Position numbers and translations under genes: made by a program. 64,000 nt of DNA from positions 3,795 through 67,794 of the forward strand of contig PLDF01000457.1 of assembly GCA_003135055.1 (NCBI GenBank), read 5' to 3'. Every line of letters starts with the position of its first letter. Position 1 is the first letter of the stretch. Source of the stretch: Bryobacterales bacterium. Its GTDB lineage: Bacteria; Acidobacteriota; Terriglobia; Bryobacterales; Bryobacteraceae. Below, one piece after another: positions 49,452 to 58,539 of this stretch. A model generated the notes under the pieces. The model worked only from the letters and a program-made list of their open reading frames with translations, had not been told where the DNA came from and did not search any database.

Positions 49452-49820
49452 ACTGCGTCTCCGTGAATCTCTTGCTACAGTGGCGCTTAAAGCGCCACTT
49501 ACTGTGGCCCGGGAACTGCGTCAAAAGAGCAACTTACGCAGGCTGATGCATGCGCTGCCTACAGCCCAATGCATTTCTATGTCCTGTCTGGTTGCTCAGG
49601 CGATGGTTAGCGCTATTTGGTTACTTAAGTTCGTGCCCTCAAAAGCTGTCAATCGGTTGGCAGGCGAAAGCGCCTGCCCCACAAGAATGCAAACTATGCG
49701 CGCCAACGTGGGACAGACGCTTTCGTCTGTCAACGCGGCGATCTCAGCAATTCCTTCACAGCTTCTGACCGTGAGGGAGCGATTGCCGCTGCTAGAGAGT
49801 TGGACTACCGGGGCGAGCTA
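49452..49820. other. 369-bp gap with three hairpin repeats
   Basis: Between the macroglobulin and rlmN. Holds TGGCGCTT-A-AAGCGCCA (49481-49497), GGCAGGCG-AAAG-CGCCTGCC (49659-49678, then CCCACAAG), and the ACAGACG-CTTT-CGTCTGT copy (49708-49731). The ORF 49312-49824 in the track reads across these repeats and is not believed. Three different members of the hairpin family in one gap suggest a favoured insertion site. Confidence 0.75.
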
Positions 49821-50849
49821 TTAGTTCCCGCTGCGCTTTAACTGTCCGCACGCCGCGTAGATATCGAGGCCGCGAGGCTTGCGCACAAAGCAGGGGAACG
49901 ATCGGCGTATAATTTGCTGAAAACTATCCACGCGCGCCGGGTCCGGGGTTTCGAACGGAATCTCCGGACCGGGATTGAGAGCGATCAGGTTCACTTTGCA
50001 GTTCAAGTTAGCTAGCAGCTTCACCACGCGGCGCGCGTCGGCGTCGGTATCGTTGACGCCCTTGAGCAGCACGTACTCAAACGTCAGCTTTTCCCACGGG
50101 CGCAGCGGATAAGCTTTGCAGGCGTCGATCAAATCCTTCAAATGATACTTGCGCGTGATGGGCATCAATTGCTCGCGCGTCTCTTCGGTGGATGCGTTGA
50201 GTGAAATTGCCAGCTTGGGGCGGACCGGCTCGCGGCCCAACTCCGCGATGCGGGGAATGATGCCCGAAGTGGAGACCGTGATGCGCCGCGGCGAGAGCGC
50301 GAAACCATGCGGGTCAAGCAGGATGCGCGTGGCCTTGACCACGTTCGCCAGATTCAGCAGCGGCTCGCCCTGGCCCATCATCACGATGTTGAGCCGCCCG
50401 CCATCGTGCCGCAGGCGGTTCTCGCGTGCTATCAGCAACACTTGCCCTACGATTTCGCCGGCGGTGAGGCTGCGCTCAAGACCGAGCAGCGCCGTCATGC
50501 AGAACTTGCAATCCACCGGACACCCCACCTGGCTTGAAATGCAGATGGTGTCGCGCTCGCCTTCGGGCATGAGCACGGTTTCCACCGTGAGGCCGTCGTC
50601 AAGCTTCAAGAGGTAGCGGCGGGTTCCGTCGGCCGATTGGTAAAGCCGCGAAACGGCCGGCAAACCCACTTCATGGCGCAACGCAAGATCCTGGCGCAGT
50701 CCGGCCGGCAGCGTGGAAATTTGTATTAAATCCGACGCCTGGCCACGGTAGACGCCTTCGTAGAGTTGCCGAGCCCGGTATGCTGGCTGGTCTGAGCCAA
50801 GGGCCTCGCGCAGATCCGCCAGGTCCATGCCGACGATGGGTTGAGGCAT
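49821..50849 (-). CDS. rlmN: Dual-specificity 23S rRNA/tRNA adenine C2-methyltransferase RlmN
   Basis: Radical-SAM enzyme methylating A2503 of 23S rRNA and A37 of tRNAs, 342 aa. Radical-SAM cluster motif in [20 protein letters not shown] (CxxxCxxC), the family motif [13 protein letters not shown], and the second catalytic Cys in YAACGQLK near the C-terminus. TACACT lies 7 nt before ATG 50849 with no Shine-Dalgarno, again compatible with leaderless translation. Confidence 0.95.
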   Translation of the reverse strand: MPQPIVGMDLADLREALGSDQPAYRARQLYEGVYRGQASDLIQISTLPAGLRQDLALRHEVGLPAVSRLYQSADGTRRYLLKLDDGLTVETVLMPEGERDTICISSQVGCPVDCKFCMTALLGLERSLTAGEIVGQVLLIARENRLRHDGGRLNIVMMGQGEPLLNLANVVKATRILLDPHGFALSPRRITVSTSGIIPRIAELGREPVRPKLAISLNASTEETREQLMPITRKYHLKDLIDACKAYPLRPWEKLTFEYVLLKGVNDTDADARRVVKLLANLNCKVNLIALNPGPEIPFETPDPARVDSFQQIIRRSFPCFVRKPRGLDIYAACGQLKRSGN

Positions 50850-50901
50850 TAATTTTAGTGTACCTGTATTGGCGCGGCCCGCCGCGAGGTGCTACAAATG
50901 A

Positions 50902-52215
50902 ATGAGACACTCTTCGCCTTTTTTCGAAATGACATCACCTATCAGTCCCGCGAGGGACATCGAGATGACAACGCTGGCCAATGGGCTGCGCGTGATCACC
51001 GAGGCAATGCCTCACGTCCGGTCGGTCTCCGTGGGCATCTGGATCGGCAGCGGGTCGCGCCGGGAATCCGCGGAACAGAACGGCCTGTCGCACTTCATCG
51101 AGCACATGCTATTCAAGGGTACCGGCAAGCGTTCGGCCGAGGATATTGCGCGGTCGGTGGATTCCATCGGCGGCAATCTGGATGCGTTCACCGCCAAAGA
51201 GCTGGTGTGCTACAACACCAAAGTGCTGGACGAGCATCTATCGCTGGCGTTCGACGTCCTGGCGGATTTGGTGCTCCATCCGATGTTCCGCGAGGAGGAT
51301 ATCGAGAAGGAAAAGGGCGTCATCCTCGAAGAGCTCAAGATGGAAGCGGACAGCCCGGATTATCTGGTCCACGAGATTTTCTCGTCGAATTTCTGGAAGG
51401 ACCACCCGCTGGGCAAGCCTATTTTGGGGACGCGCGAGACCGTGAAGAAGTACGACCGCGCGATGGTGCAGAGCTTTTACTCCTCCATTTACGCGCCGGT
51501 GAACATGCTGATCACGGCGGCCGGTAATCTTGCGCACGACCGCATGGTGGCCCTGGTGCGCCAGCATTTCGAAGAGGTAGCGCCGGGCGAGCCGCTAGGC
51601 GCCGACCCGGTCCCTGGCACGCATGCGCGCATCGCGCTGCGAAATAAGAAGGCGCTGGAACAGGTGCACATGTGCCTGGGCGTGCCGTCCTATCCGCTGC
51701 CGCACGAAGAGCGGTTCGCCTGCTACGTGATGAATACGCTGCTCGGCGGCGGAATGAGCTCGCGCTTATTCCAGAACATTCGCGAGCGGCAGGGGCTGGC
51801 ATACGCCGTGTTCTCGGAGTTGAACCCGTACCGCGATACGGGGTGCCTTTCCATCTATGCGGGCACGTCGATTGAATCGGCGCCCAAGGTGGTGCAGTCG
51901 ATTCTGAAAGAGTTCCGCCAGCTCAAGGAGCAGGCCGTCAACGACGAAGAATTGCGGCGCGCCAAGGACCATCTGAAAGGCTCGCTGATGCTCAGCCTGG
52001 AATCGACGGGCAGCCGCATGTCGAACCTGGCGCGGCAAGAGATGTACTTCAGCCGCTTCTTCACCCTGGACGAGTTAGTGGAAAGCATCGAACTGGTAAC
52101 AGCCGCCGATGTGCAGCGGATCGCGCAGACGTTTTTCGATCCGAAGCAGATTGCGCTCACGGTCCTGGGAAATCTTGAAAACTTCAAGATCGGACGCGAA
52201 GATCTGGCCTGTTGA
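50902..52215 (+). CDS. M16-family zinc metallopeptidase
   Basis: 437 aa, processing-peptidase-like M16 protease. Inverted zinc site HFIEH (SHFIEHMLFKGTGKRSA) with the third ligand Glu in VILEELKMEADSPD. The C-terminal half has the R/Y loop (GGGMSSRLFQNIRERQGLAY). Single-chain ~430-aa M16 proteins are common in bacteria and act on peptides in the cytoplasm or periplasm; no signal peptide is seen. ATG 50902 has GAGGTG upstream. The gene is convergent with the coiled-coil gene. Confidence 0.92.
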   Translation: MRHSSPFFEMTSPISPARDIEMTTLANGLRVITEAMPHVRSVSVGIWIGSGSRRESAEQNGLSHFIEHMLFKGTGKRSAEDIARSVDSIGGNLDAFTAKELVCYNTKVLDEHLSLAFDVLADLVLHPMFREEDIEKEKGVILEELKMEADSPDYLVHEIFSSNFWKDHPLGKPILGTRETVKKYDRAMVQSFYSSIYAPVNMLITAAGNLAHDRMVALVRQHFEEVAPGEPLGADPVPGTHARIALRNKKALEQVHMCLGVPSYPLPHEERFACYVMNTLLGGGMSSRLFQNIRERQGLAYAVFSELNPYRDTGCLSIYAGTSIESAPKVVQSILKEFRQLKEQAVNDEELRRAKDHLKGSLMLSLESTGSRMSNLARQEMYFSRFFTLDELVESIELVTAADVQRIAQTFFDPKQIALTVLGNLENFKIGREDLAC

Positions 52216-52240
52216 GCCGTTATAACCGTTATAATCGGCT
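52215..52240. terminator. Inverted repeat between convergent genes
   Basis: AGCCGTTATAAC-C-GTTATAATCGGCT, 12-13 bp arms with one bulge, directly after the M16 stop. Because both flanking genes end here, it may be a bidirectional terminator. No long T-run follows, so a repressor site is an alternative. Confidence 0.5.
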
Positions 52241-52255
52241 GCTATCGTAGATCGC

Positions 52256-52609
52256 TCACGGCCGCTGCTGCAACTGACGCTGGATATCGGCGACTTTAGT
52301 GTAGAGATCGTCGATGGCGCGTTGCTGCGCGGCTTGCGTGGCGGCGAAGTGGCTGTCGAAGCGTTCCCCTTCGGTGAGGGACTTGCTCATCCCCGCGGTC
52401 TGGAGCATGATGGCATGGAGGTGGGTCTCGAGGCGTTCGGTGCGGCGGTCGACGGTATCGAAGCGCTTGTCCACCTGTTCGAAGCGACGCTGCATTTCCT
52501 CGCGCAGATCCGACAGGTTGCCGATGAGGGCCGCGGCGAAGCCCTCCAATGCGGCTTTCAGTTCGGCCTTCAGTTCGGCTTTGGTAACTGGCTGCTGATC
52601 AGGCGTCAT
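52256..52609 (-). CDS. Coiled-coil protein
   Basis: 117 aa from ATG 52609 (MTPDQQPVTKAELKAELKAA). Heptad-rich throughout (LREEMQRRFEQVDKRFDTVD; RTERLETHLHAIM), soluble, no signal peptide. Ends RQLQQRP. Such short coiled coils are widespread and without assigned role; family not identified. Convergent with the M16 gene. Confidence 0.65.
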   Translation of the reverse strand: MTPDQQPVTKAELKAELKAALEGFAAALIGNLSDLREEMQRRFEQVDKRFDTVDRRTERLETHLHAIMLQTAGMSKSLTEGERFDSHFAATQAAQQRAIDDLYTKVADIQRQLQQRP

Positions 52610-52704
52610 GGAATGGCGGCTCCTTTTCGATAATACCTCGCTTGCCTTCCTCGCGAACGGCAGAATGTTGGCGCTCCGCTCTGGGCGCAGCCTGCATGGC
52701 AAGT

Positions 52705-52710
52705 TATAAT
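52705..52710 (+). promoter_or_regulatory. -10 TATAAT, 6 nt before ATG 52717
   Basis: AAGTTATAAT-TTCCTC-ATG. A consensus -10 at this distance would start transcription at the ATG. No good -35 17 nt upstream. Confidence 0.55.
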
Positions 52711-52716
52711 TTCCTC

Positions 52717-53181
52717 ATGCAGGCAACATACGACGATGCAAATCTGATCTTGAAACTCTACGAATTACGCCGCGAAGAGACGCTTCGCAAGGCGCGTGCC
52801 TGGTTCGGGGCCAATTTCAACGCGGCCAGCGCCGAAGAGGTTATGCAGAAATATCCTCCGGGCAGCCCGGAAAACACCAACATCCGAATGGTAGTCAGTT
52901 ATTGGGACATGGTGGCTTCGTTTGTCACCGCGGGCGTTCTCAACCAGGAGTTGTTCTTCCAATCGGGCGGCGAATTGCTCTTTGTCTGGGAGAAGCTGCG
53001 GGGAATCGTTGACACATTCCGGCAGATGACGAAGAACCCGCAGCAATGGGCCAATCTGGAAACGGTGGGCAACGCATATATCAAATTCGTTGAATCGCGC
53101 GGACCGGAGGCCTTTGCCGCCTTCCAGGCGATGATGAAGGCGGTCCCAGCATCCGAATCCGCGGCCGCCGCCAAACCGTAA
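52717..53181 (+). CDS. Hypothetical cytosolic protein
   Basis: 154 aa from ATG 52717. Helical; begins MQATYDDANLILKLYELRRE, with a middle MVVSYWDMVASFVTAG and FQSGGELLFVWEKL. I do not recognise a family with certainty; the general look is that of DUF4760-like proteins. Located 9 nt before the deoxyhypusine-synthase-like gene, so probably co-transcribed. Leaderless start likely. Confidence 0.65.
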   Translation: MQATYDDANLILKLYELRREETLRKARAWFGANFNAASAEEVMQKYPPGSPENTNIRMVVSYWDMVASFVTAGVLNQELFFQSGGELLFVWEKLRGIVDTFRQMTKNPQQWANLETVGNAYIKFVESRGPEAFAAFQAMMKAVPASESAAAAKP

Positions 53182-53190
53182 TCCGGCTTC

Positions 53191-54450
53191 ATGTCTTCGG
53201 ATCCCTCTCACGAATCGCACTCCGCCCGCCGGTACGTTCGCGTCCGGCGGGTGGATGAATGCTCGACTCTCGACGAGCTTTTCACCCATTGCCTGCCGGC
53301 GTTCGGCGGCGCATACCTACGGCGCATTTACCAGATTCTGGATCGCGCCATCGGCATGGGCTGCCCGCTGACACTCGCCATTTCGGGACCGGTTACGGTT
53401 TCCGGCCAGCACCAGACGTGGCTGCTGCCGCTGCTTGAGACGGGCTGGGTGGCCTATCTGAGCACCACCGACGCGGTTTGCTATCACGATGGGCACCGGA
53501 GCCTGGACGCCTACAAATCGGGGCCGATTCACGAGGTACCGATTTTTGGCGACGACGGCGCTCTGCGCGACGAAGGCACCATTCGCGTCACCGACATGGC
53601 TTTCGACGAAGGCGTACTGCTGGATCAGGACCGGTTCCTCACCGCCGTGCTGGCGCGTCCCGAATTTCAGCGCAAGATGACCGGGACCGAGCTGCGCTAT
53701 CTGCTGGGCAAATACTACGACGCGCAGGAAACGCACAATGGCGTGCAGCAGGGGTTGCTTTCCACCTGCCGGCGCTATGCGATTCCGGTCTTCGTGGGCG
53801 CGCCGGGCGATGGCAGCGTGTTTTTGAATTCCATGAAGTTGTGGGCCATGCGTCATGCCGGAATCATTCCGGAGTACGGCTTCGAGCTGGACCTGCACGC
53901 CGAAGTCTACGAGGCCTGCGCGTATCATCGCTGGGGATTGTTCGATAACCCCGTGCAGGCGCTGGGCACGTTGATTCTGGGCGGCGGTGTTCCCAAGAAT
54001 TACAACCTGCAGCCGGAGCCGGCGTTGGGGCAAGTGCTGGGATTGCCGAACGTGCGCGGCTACCTCTTCGACGTGCAGATAGTGACGGCGCCGGTGACCG
54101 ATGGATCGCTCTCTTCGTGCCCGCCGGCCGAAGCGGTGACTTGGGGCAAGGTGGATAAAGATACTTACTTGCAGACTACTGAGAGTATGCAGTCCGATTA
54201 CTCCATCGTGATGCCCTTTCTGATCAAGGCACTGCTGGAAAACCGCGCGCGATATGAGGCGATGGTGAATGCGGAAGGCGAAGAAGCGGTATTCGCCAGA
54301 GAGCCGAAGGCGCGCGGATATTTGCGGGACCGCGCGGGTTATAGGCTATATGATATGCGCGGGGAGTTATGCGAGCGGCTGACTGCGGACGTGCGGAATA
54401 ATCGAGAGTGGCTGCTGGAGAGTCTGGCGTATCCGCTGGCGGGTGAGTAG
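53191..54450 (+). CDS. Deoxyhypusine-synthase-like enzyme
   Basis: 419 aa. NAD-binding/substrate segments: LTLAISGPVTVSGQHQTWLL, YKSGPIHEVPIFGDD, FVGAPGDGSVFLNSM and LILGGGVPKNYNLQPEPALG, where Lys269 corresponds to the active-site Lys (GGGVxK) of deoxyhypusine synthase. EAVTWGKVD fits the family TWGKV motif. Bacteria lack the eIF5A target, so related bacterial proteins are thought to act on polyamines (homospermidine synthase-like); substrate here is unknown. Confidence 0.85.
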   Translation: MSSDPSHESHSARRYVRVRRVDECSTLDELFTHCLPAFGGAYLRRIYQILDRAIGMGCPLTLAISGPVTVSGQHQTWLLPLLETGWVAYLSTTDAVCYHDGHRSLDAYKSGPIHEVPIFGDDGALRDEGTIRVTDMAFDEGVLLDQDRFLTAVLARPEFQRKMTGTELRYLLGKYYDAQETHNGVQQGLLSTCRRYAIPVFVGAPGDGSVFLNSMKLWAMRHAGIIPEYGFELDLHAEVYEACAYHRWGLFDNPVQALGTLILGGGVPKNYNLQPEPALGQVLGLPNVRGYLFDVQIVTAPVTDGSLSSCPPAEAVTWGKVDKDTYLQTTESMQSDYSIVMPFLIKALLENRARYEAMVNAEGEEAVFAREPKARGYLRDRAGYRLYDMRGELCERLTADVRNNREWLLESLAYPLAGE

Positions 54451-54546
54451 GGCAAGGCGCCAACCGGAAGATCAAGACCTTGTGGATGCGCCTCTGTTAT
54501 TCCGCCAGGGTCAAGCGCTATTTCGCTGCCATGCTATATTTGCCTC

Positions 54547-55143
54547 GTGAGGCTGGCAGCCTGTCTTCTGACTCTCGGCATTTGCTTCCCAGCCGGCGCT
54601 CAAGACGAGCCGGCTGTCAAATTCGGCACTACGGTCGTAATTAATTCCGGCTTCCGCGGCCTTGTGTATCACATCCGCCGCGGCTCCCAGCGGCTGCCCG
54701 ATTTCCGTAAGCTGAAGCCGGCCGGCGCCATCTACGCTCCGGCGCTGAACGTTCCGCCGCAGAGTTTTCGCGCCGGATTCCCCGGCGTCACCAAACGGTT
54801 CGAATGGTTTGCGATCGACTACACCGCGCGATTCTGGATCGAAAAGCCGGGTGCGTACCGTTTCGCGCTGGTCTCCGACGATGGCTCGCGGCTTTACATC
54901 GACGACCGCGAAATCATCGACAACGACGGCATCCATTCCGCCCAACGCCGGGCCGGCAGCGTGGAGCTAAGCGGCGGAATCCACCAAATCCGCGTGTCCT
55001 ATTTCCAAGGACCGCGCGACGAGGTCGCTCTGATCCTGCAAGTCGCCGGCCCCGGGGATCGCTTCCGGGTTTTTAGCACGGACGAGTTCAAGCCTCCCGC
55101 GAACCCCGACGCTTGGACGTTTCCGCCGCAGGTCAAGAAGTGA
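54547..55143 (+). CDS. Secreted PA14-domain protein
   Basis: 198 aa with GTG start and a signal peptide (LAACLLTLGICFPAGAQDEP). PA14 beta-sandwich: RFEWFAIDYTARFWIEKPGA, YRFALVSDDGSRLYIDDREI and VELSGGIHQIRVSYFQGPRD. PA14 domains bind carbohydrates; alone and exported it may bind glycans at the cell surface. TATATT lies 6 nt before the start codon (54535-54540) with no Shine-Dalgarno. Confidence 0.85.
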   Translation: MRLAACLLTLGICFPAGAQDEPAVKFGTTVVINSGFRGLVYHIRRGSQRLPDFRKLKPAGAIYAPALNVPPQSFRAGFPGVTKRFEWFAIDYTARFWIEKPGAYRFALVSDDGSRLYIDDREIIDNDGIHSAQRRAGSVELSGGIHQIRVSYFQGPRDEVALILQVAGPGDRFRVFSTDEFKPPANPDAWTFPPQVKK

Positions 55144-55189
55144 AAAAGCTCGCCACTTCCGCTTCATCAGCGCGCGTTACTATAGACCC

Positions 55190-55723
55190 ATGGAACTCAC
55201 CGGCAAGAAAATCGCGATTCTGGTCGACAACATGTACCAGGAAATGGAAGTCTGGTATCCGCTGTACCGTTTTCAGGAAGCCGGAGCCACCGTGGTGACT
55301 GTCGGCGCCAAAGCCGGCGAGACTTATACCAGCAAGCTCGGATATCCGGTGAAGTCCTATCTGTCCTACGCCGACGCCAAGGCCGCCGCCTTTGACGGAG
55401 TGATCGTGCCCGGCGGATACGCGCCCGATCACATCCGCCGTCATCCCGCGGCCAACACGTTCGTGAAGGAGATGGACGCGCAGGGGAAGATAGTCGCCGC
55501 CATTTGCCACGGTCCGTGGGTCCTGTGTTCCGCCGGTGGCATGCTCAAAGGCCGCAAGGCAACCAGCTTCTTCGCCATCAAAGACGACGTGGTGAACGCC
55601 GGCGCGCACTGGGTGGACGCCGAGGTGGTGGTGGACAAGAACCTGGTCACCAGCCGCAAGCCGGAAGATCTGCCGGCGTTCTGCAGAGCGACGATTCAGG
55701 CATTGGCCGGCGGTCAAAAGTAG
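55190..55723 (+). CDS. DJ-1/PfpI-family protein (type 1 amidotransferase-like)
   Basis: 177 aa, close to PfpI/YhbO. Key motif AAICHGPWVLCSAG has the nucleophile Cys-His in the elbow, with upstream Glu (ILVDNMYQEMEVWYPLY) and PGGYAPDHIRRH. Members are glyoxalase/deglycase-like or peptidases; exact activity unknown. ATG 55190 is preceded by TACTAT plus 6 nt, another leaderless-type start. Confidence 0.9.
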   Translation: MELTGKKIAILVDNMYQEMEVWYPLYRFQEAGATVVTVGAKAGETYTSKLGYPVKSYLSYADAKAAAFDGVIVPGGYAPDHIRRHPAANTFVKEMDAQGKIVAAICHGPWVLCSAGGMLKGRKATSFFAIKDDVVNAGAHWVDAEVVVDKNLVTSRKPEDLPAFCRATIQALAGGQK

Positions 55724-55797
55724 AGTTCACAAGAGCGAGGGACTGCCCCTGGCGGGAGCGTCTCTTGCGGCAAACCGTCGGGAGCACAGCCGAAGAG

Positions 55798-55841
55798 AGC
55801 CGGCTGAAAGCCGGCTGCAGCCAGGATTGGCTGCCCCACAA
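55798..55841. repeat. AGCCGGCTGAAAGCCGGCT / GCAGCCA hairpin repeat
   Basis: Hairpins AGCCGGCT-GAA-AGCCGGCT and GCAGCCA-GGAT-TGGCTGC, ending in CCCCACAA. The same 44-nt element, nearly identical, recurs at 58475-58518, and reverse-complemented at 43931-43970. Confidence 0.9.
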
Positions 55842-55842
55842 G

Positions 55843-58281
55843 TTATTCCTCCCGTAACGCCACCATCGGATCCACCCGCGTAGCCCGCCGCGCCGGCACA
55901 TAGCACGCCGCCAGCGCTACTATCGCCAGAAACACCGGCGCCGCCGTGAACGCCGCCACGTCGTGCGCGCTCACTCCGAATAGCAGGCTCGCCATCACCC
56001 GCGTCAACGCCGCTGCGCCAATCAACCCGCACGCAATCCCCGTGCCCGCCAGTCCCATTCCGCGCCGCACTACCATCTTCAGAATGTTGCCGCGCGACGC
56101 TCCCAGAGCGATGCGTACGCCGATATCGTGCGCGCCCCGCGTCACCAGATACGAAATTGCGCCATACACGCCGATCGCCGCCAGGATCATCGCGAATACA
56201 GCGAAGGCGCCCAGCATCGTGGCCGCGAAGCGCTGCCGCGCCAGCGAGTCGTACATGCGGTCGTCCATGGTTCGCACATCGTAAACCGGCACATCGCGGT
56301 CGAGCGCGTGCGCCGCGCGCACCATGGAGCTTGCCAGACTGCCCGGGTCGCCAGAAGTCCTCGCCACAATGTACAGGCTGTTGGAATTTGGCGGGAAGTG
56401 CACCACCATGCGCGTATCCGTATCGAGACCGTACTGCTTCACCACGCCCACCACGCCCACAATAATGTACGGCTTCTTGGGATCGAACCAGACGTGTTTG
56501 CCCACCGCGCCGCCTTGCGGCCAGAACCGCTGCGCCATTTTCCGGTCGATGATGGCCACTGCCTGTCCATCGGGCGTGTCATGGGCGTCGAAGAAGCGAC
56601 CCTCGATCAGCGGCACTTCCATGGTGTGGAAATACTGCGCCGTCGCCTCGCGCAGATCCACCTGCAGCTCCGGCTGGCTGGCGGATTTCGTGTAGCCTTC
56701 CACTTCGATGCTGCCCCAGCCCACCGACGGCGTAAATGGCAGCGCGGACACTCCGCCCTGCGATTTCACGCCGGGCAGCCGCATGATGTTGTCGCCCAGC
56801 TCGCGGTAGAATTGCGCCGTCGCTTTGTCGTCGCGGTACTTGGGGCCGTTCGCGGAGACACGCATGGAAATCACGTGATCCGGATTGAAGCCCGGCGGCA
56901 CGCCTTCAAGGCGCACGAAGCTGCGGATCAACAATCCCGCGCCAATCAGCAGCATTAATGAGAGCGCCAGCTCCGAAATCACCAGCGCGCCGCGCAACCG
57001 GTTGCGGGGACCGCTTGCGAAGCCGCCATCTCCTTGCGTCGAGCGGCCACCGGATCTCAAAGCGGTATTCAGATCCGCCCGCACCGCGCGTATCGCAGGC
57101 GCAATCCCGAAAACCAGGCCCGTGAGGATCGAGATGCCAAACGTAAACGCCAGCACCGTTCCATCGATCCCGATGGCATCGAGGCGCGGAATGTTGCCTG
57201 GATGAATCGCCCGCACCACCGACAAGCTCCAGAACGCGATCGCCAATCCCGCTGCGCCGCCCAAAACGCCCAGCAGCACGCTTTCGCTTAATAACTGCCG
57301 CACCAGCCGTGCCCAAGAAGCGCCCAGGGCCGTGCGGATGGCGACCTCCTTCTGCCGCGCCGTGGCGCGCGAGAGCAACAGATTCGCCACGTTGGCGCAA
57401 GCGATCAGCAGCACCAGCGCCACCGATCCCAGCAGCACCAGCACCGCGCGGCGCACATTGCCCACCACTTGCTCGATCAAGGGAACCACGCTCACCGTGA
57501 ACGTGGGGTCGCGCTTATCCTGTTCGCGGATGCGCCCGGCGATGATGCTCACATCGGCCTGCGCCTGGGCCATGGTGACGCCCGGCTTCAATCGCGCGGT
57601 CAGATTGAAATTCTCATTGCCACGGTCGCGGACGGCATCCGCGCCCAGCGGCAGCGCCATGTAGATATCCGAACGCTCGTTGCCGCCGACAGTCTGCATC
57701 ACCTCGTTGTTCAGCATGAACTCCGGCTGCATCACGCCTACAACCGCGCAGGGTTTTCCGTTGAGAATGATGTTGCGCCCCACGATGCCCGGGTCGCCGC
57801 CAAACAACCCCTTCCAGGTTCCGTAACTCAGTATCGCCACCGCCGGCTTGCCCGGCTTATCCTCATCGGGAAGCAGCAGCCGCCCCATCAGCGGCTTGGC
57901 GCCCAACATATGGAAGAGCGGCGACGACGTGCGCAGCACCTGCACCCGCTCCGGTTGGTCGCGGCCCGTGAGCGTCATGCTTCCGCCCTGCGAAATCGCC
58001 ATCTCGCCGAACACGCGATTCTGCGTTTGAATATCGATGAACTCGCCCGGCGACGGCCAGTCTTGCGGAATTCCCAGCCCCGGCGAGCGCAGCCACAGCA
58101 CCGCCAGCCGGTCCGGATTCGGATAGGGCAGCGGCTTCAGCAACAGCGCGTTCACGACGCTGAAAATTGCGGTGTTGGCGCCGATCCCAATCGCCAGAGA
58201 GAGCACGATGACCAGAGTCAGTCCCGGGCTCTTGAACAACGTGCGAAACCCGAAGCGGAAATCGGAGAGAATCGAGCGCAT
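55843..58281 (-). CDS. ADOP-type ABC transporter permease (MacB/FtsX)
   Basis: 812 aa from ATG 58281 ([20 protein letters not shown]); the track extends to 58362. Two FtsX repeats with periplasmic MacB-PCD domains: first helix [20 protein letters not shown], central segment [26 protein letters not shown]-type, and a final repeat ending [23 protein letters not shown] proteins are expanded in Acidobacteria, lack an adjacent ATPase, and are proposed to act in envelope transport or antibiotic/peptide efflux. Divergent from the ankyrin gene. A hairpin repeat lies in the divergent region. Confidence 0.93.
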   Translation of the reverse strand: MRSILSDFRFGFRTLFKSPGLTLVIVLSLAIGIGANTAIFSVVNALLLKPLPYPNPDRLAVLWLRSPGLGIPQDWPSPGEFIDIQTQNRVFGEMAISQGGSMTLTGRDQPERVQVLRTSSPLFHMLGAKPLMGRLLLPDEDKPGKPAVAILSYGTWKGLFGGDPGIVGRNIILNGKPCAVVGVMQPEFMLNNEVMQTVGGNERSDIYMALPLGADAVRDRGNENFNLTARLKPGVTMAQAQADVSIIAGRIREQDKRDPTFTVSVVPLIEQVVGNVRRAVLVLLGSVALVLLIACANVANLLLSRATARQKEVAIRTALGASWARLVRQLLSESVLLGVLGGAAGLAIAFWSLSVVRAIHPGNIPRLDAIGIDGTVLAFTFGISILTGLVFGIAPAIRAVRADLNTALRSGGRSTQGDGGFASGPRNRLRGALVISELALSLMLLIGAGLLIRSFVRLEGVPPGFNPDHVISMRVSANGPKYRDDKATAQFYRELGDNIMRLPGVKSQGGVSALPFTPSVGWGSIEVEGYTKSASQPELQVDLREATAQYFHTMEVPLIEGRFFDAHDTPDGQAVAIIDRKMAQRFWPQGGAVGKHVWFDPKKPYIIVGVVGVVKQYGLDTDTRMVVHFPPNSNSLYIVARTSGDPGSLASSMVRAAHALDRDVPVYDVRTMDDRMYDSLARQRFAATMLGAFAVFAMILAAIGVYGAISYLVTRGAHDIGVRIALGASRGNILKMVVRRGMGLAGTGIACGLIGAAALTRVMASLLFGVSAHDVAAFTAAPVFLAIVALAACYVPARRATRVDPMVALREE

Positions 58282-58328
58282 ATTTCTTCTTGGACGCAGC
58301 CTCCGCTCGCAGGTTAGCATCCGCCGCG

Positions 58329-58376
58329 TTGTGGCGCACGTACTCGTGCGTGCAGCGTTCACACTCGTGTGAACGC
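58329..58376. repeat. GCACGTACTCGTGCGTGC / GCGTTCACA hairpin repeat
   Basis: Close copy of 44031-44079: GTGGCGCACG, then GCGTTCACA-CTCG-TGTGAACGC. Unlike that copy it sits between divergent genes, so it is not serving as a shared terminator. Confidence 0.88.
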
Positions 58377-58474
58377 GTTTTTAGCCGGTGCGAAGCATGC
58401 GTTCAAGCGAGCGGGGGATGATCCCCAGTGGGAACTCTCTGGTGGCAGAAACCGACGGGTGCGCAGGTCCAGAG

Positions 58475-58518
58475 AGCCGGCTGAAAGCCGGCCACAGCCA
58501 GGATTGGCTGCCCCACAA
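58475..58518. repeat. AGCCGGCTGAAAGCCGGCC hairpin repeat
   Basis: Near-identical to 55798-55841, ending CCCCACAAAG, 20 nt upstream of the ankyrin gene start. TAGCAT lies between it and the ATG. Confidence 0.9.
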
Positions 58519-58539
58519 AGCATGTTAGCATCCGCTCTA

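Noticed and set aside
49312-49824. 170-aa plus-strand ORF between the macroglobulin and rlmN
   Set aside because: Overlaps the macroglobulin 5' end and reads through three hairpin repeats; no family features.
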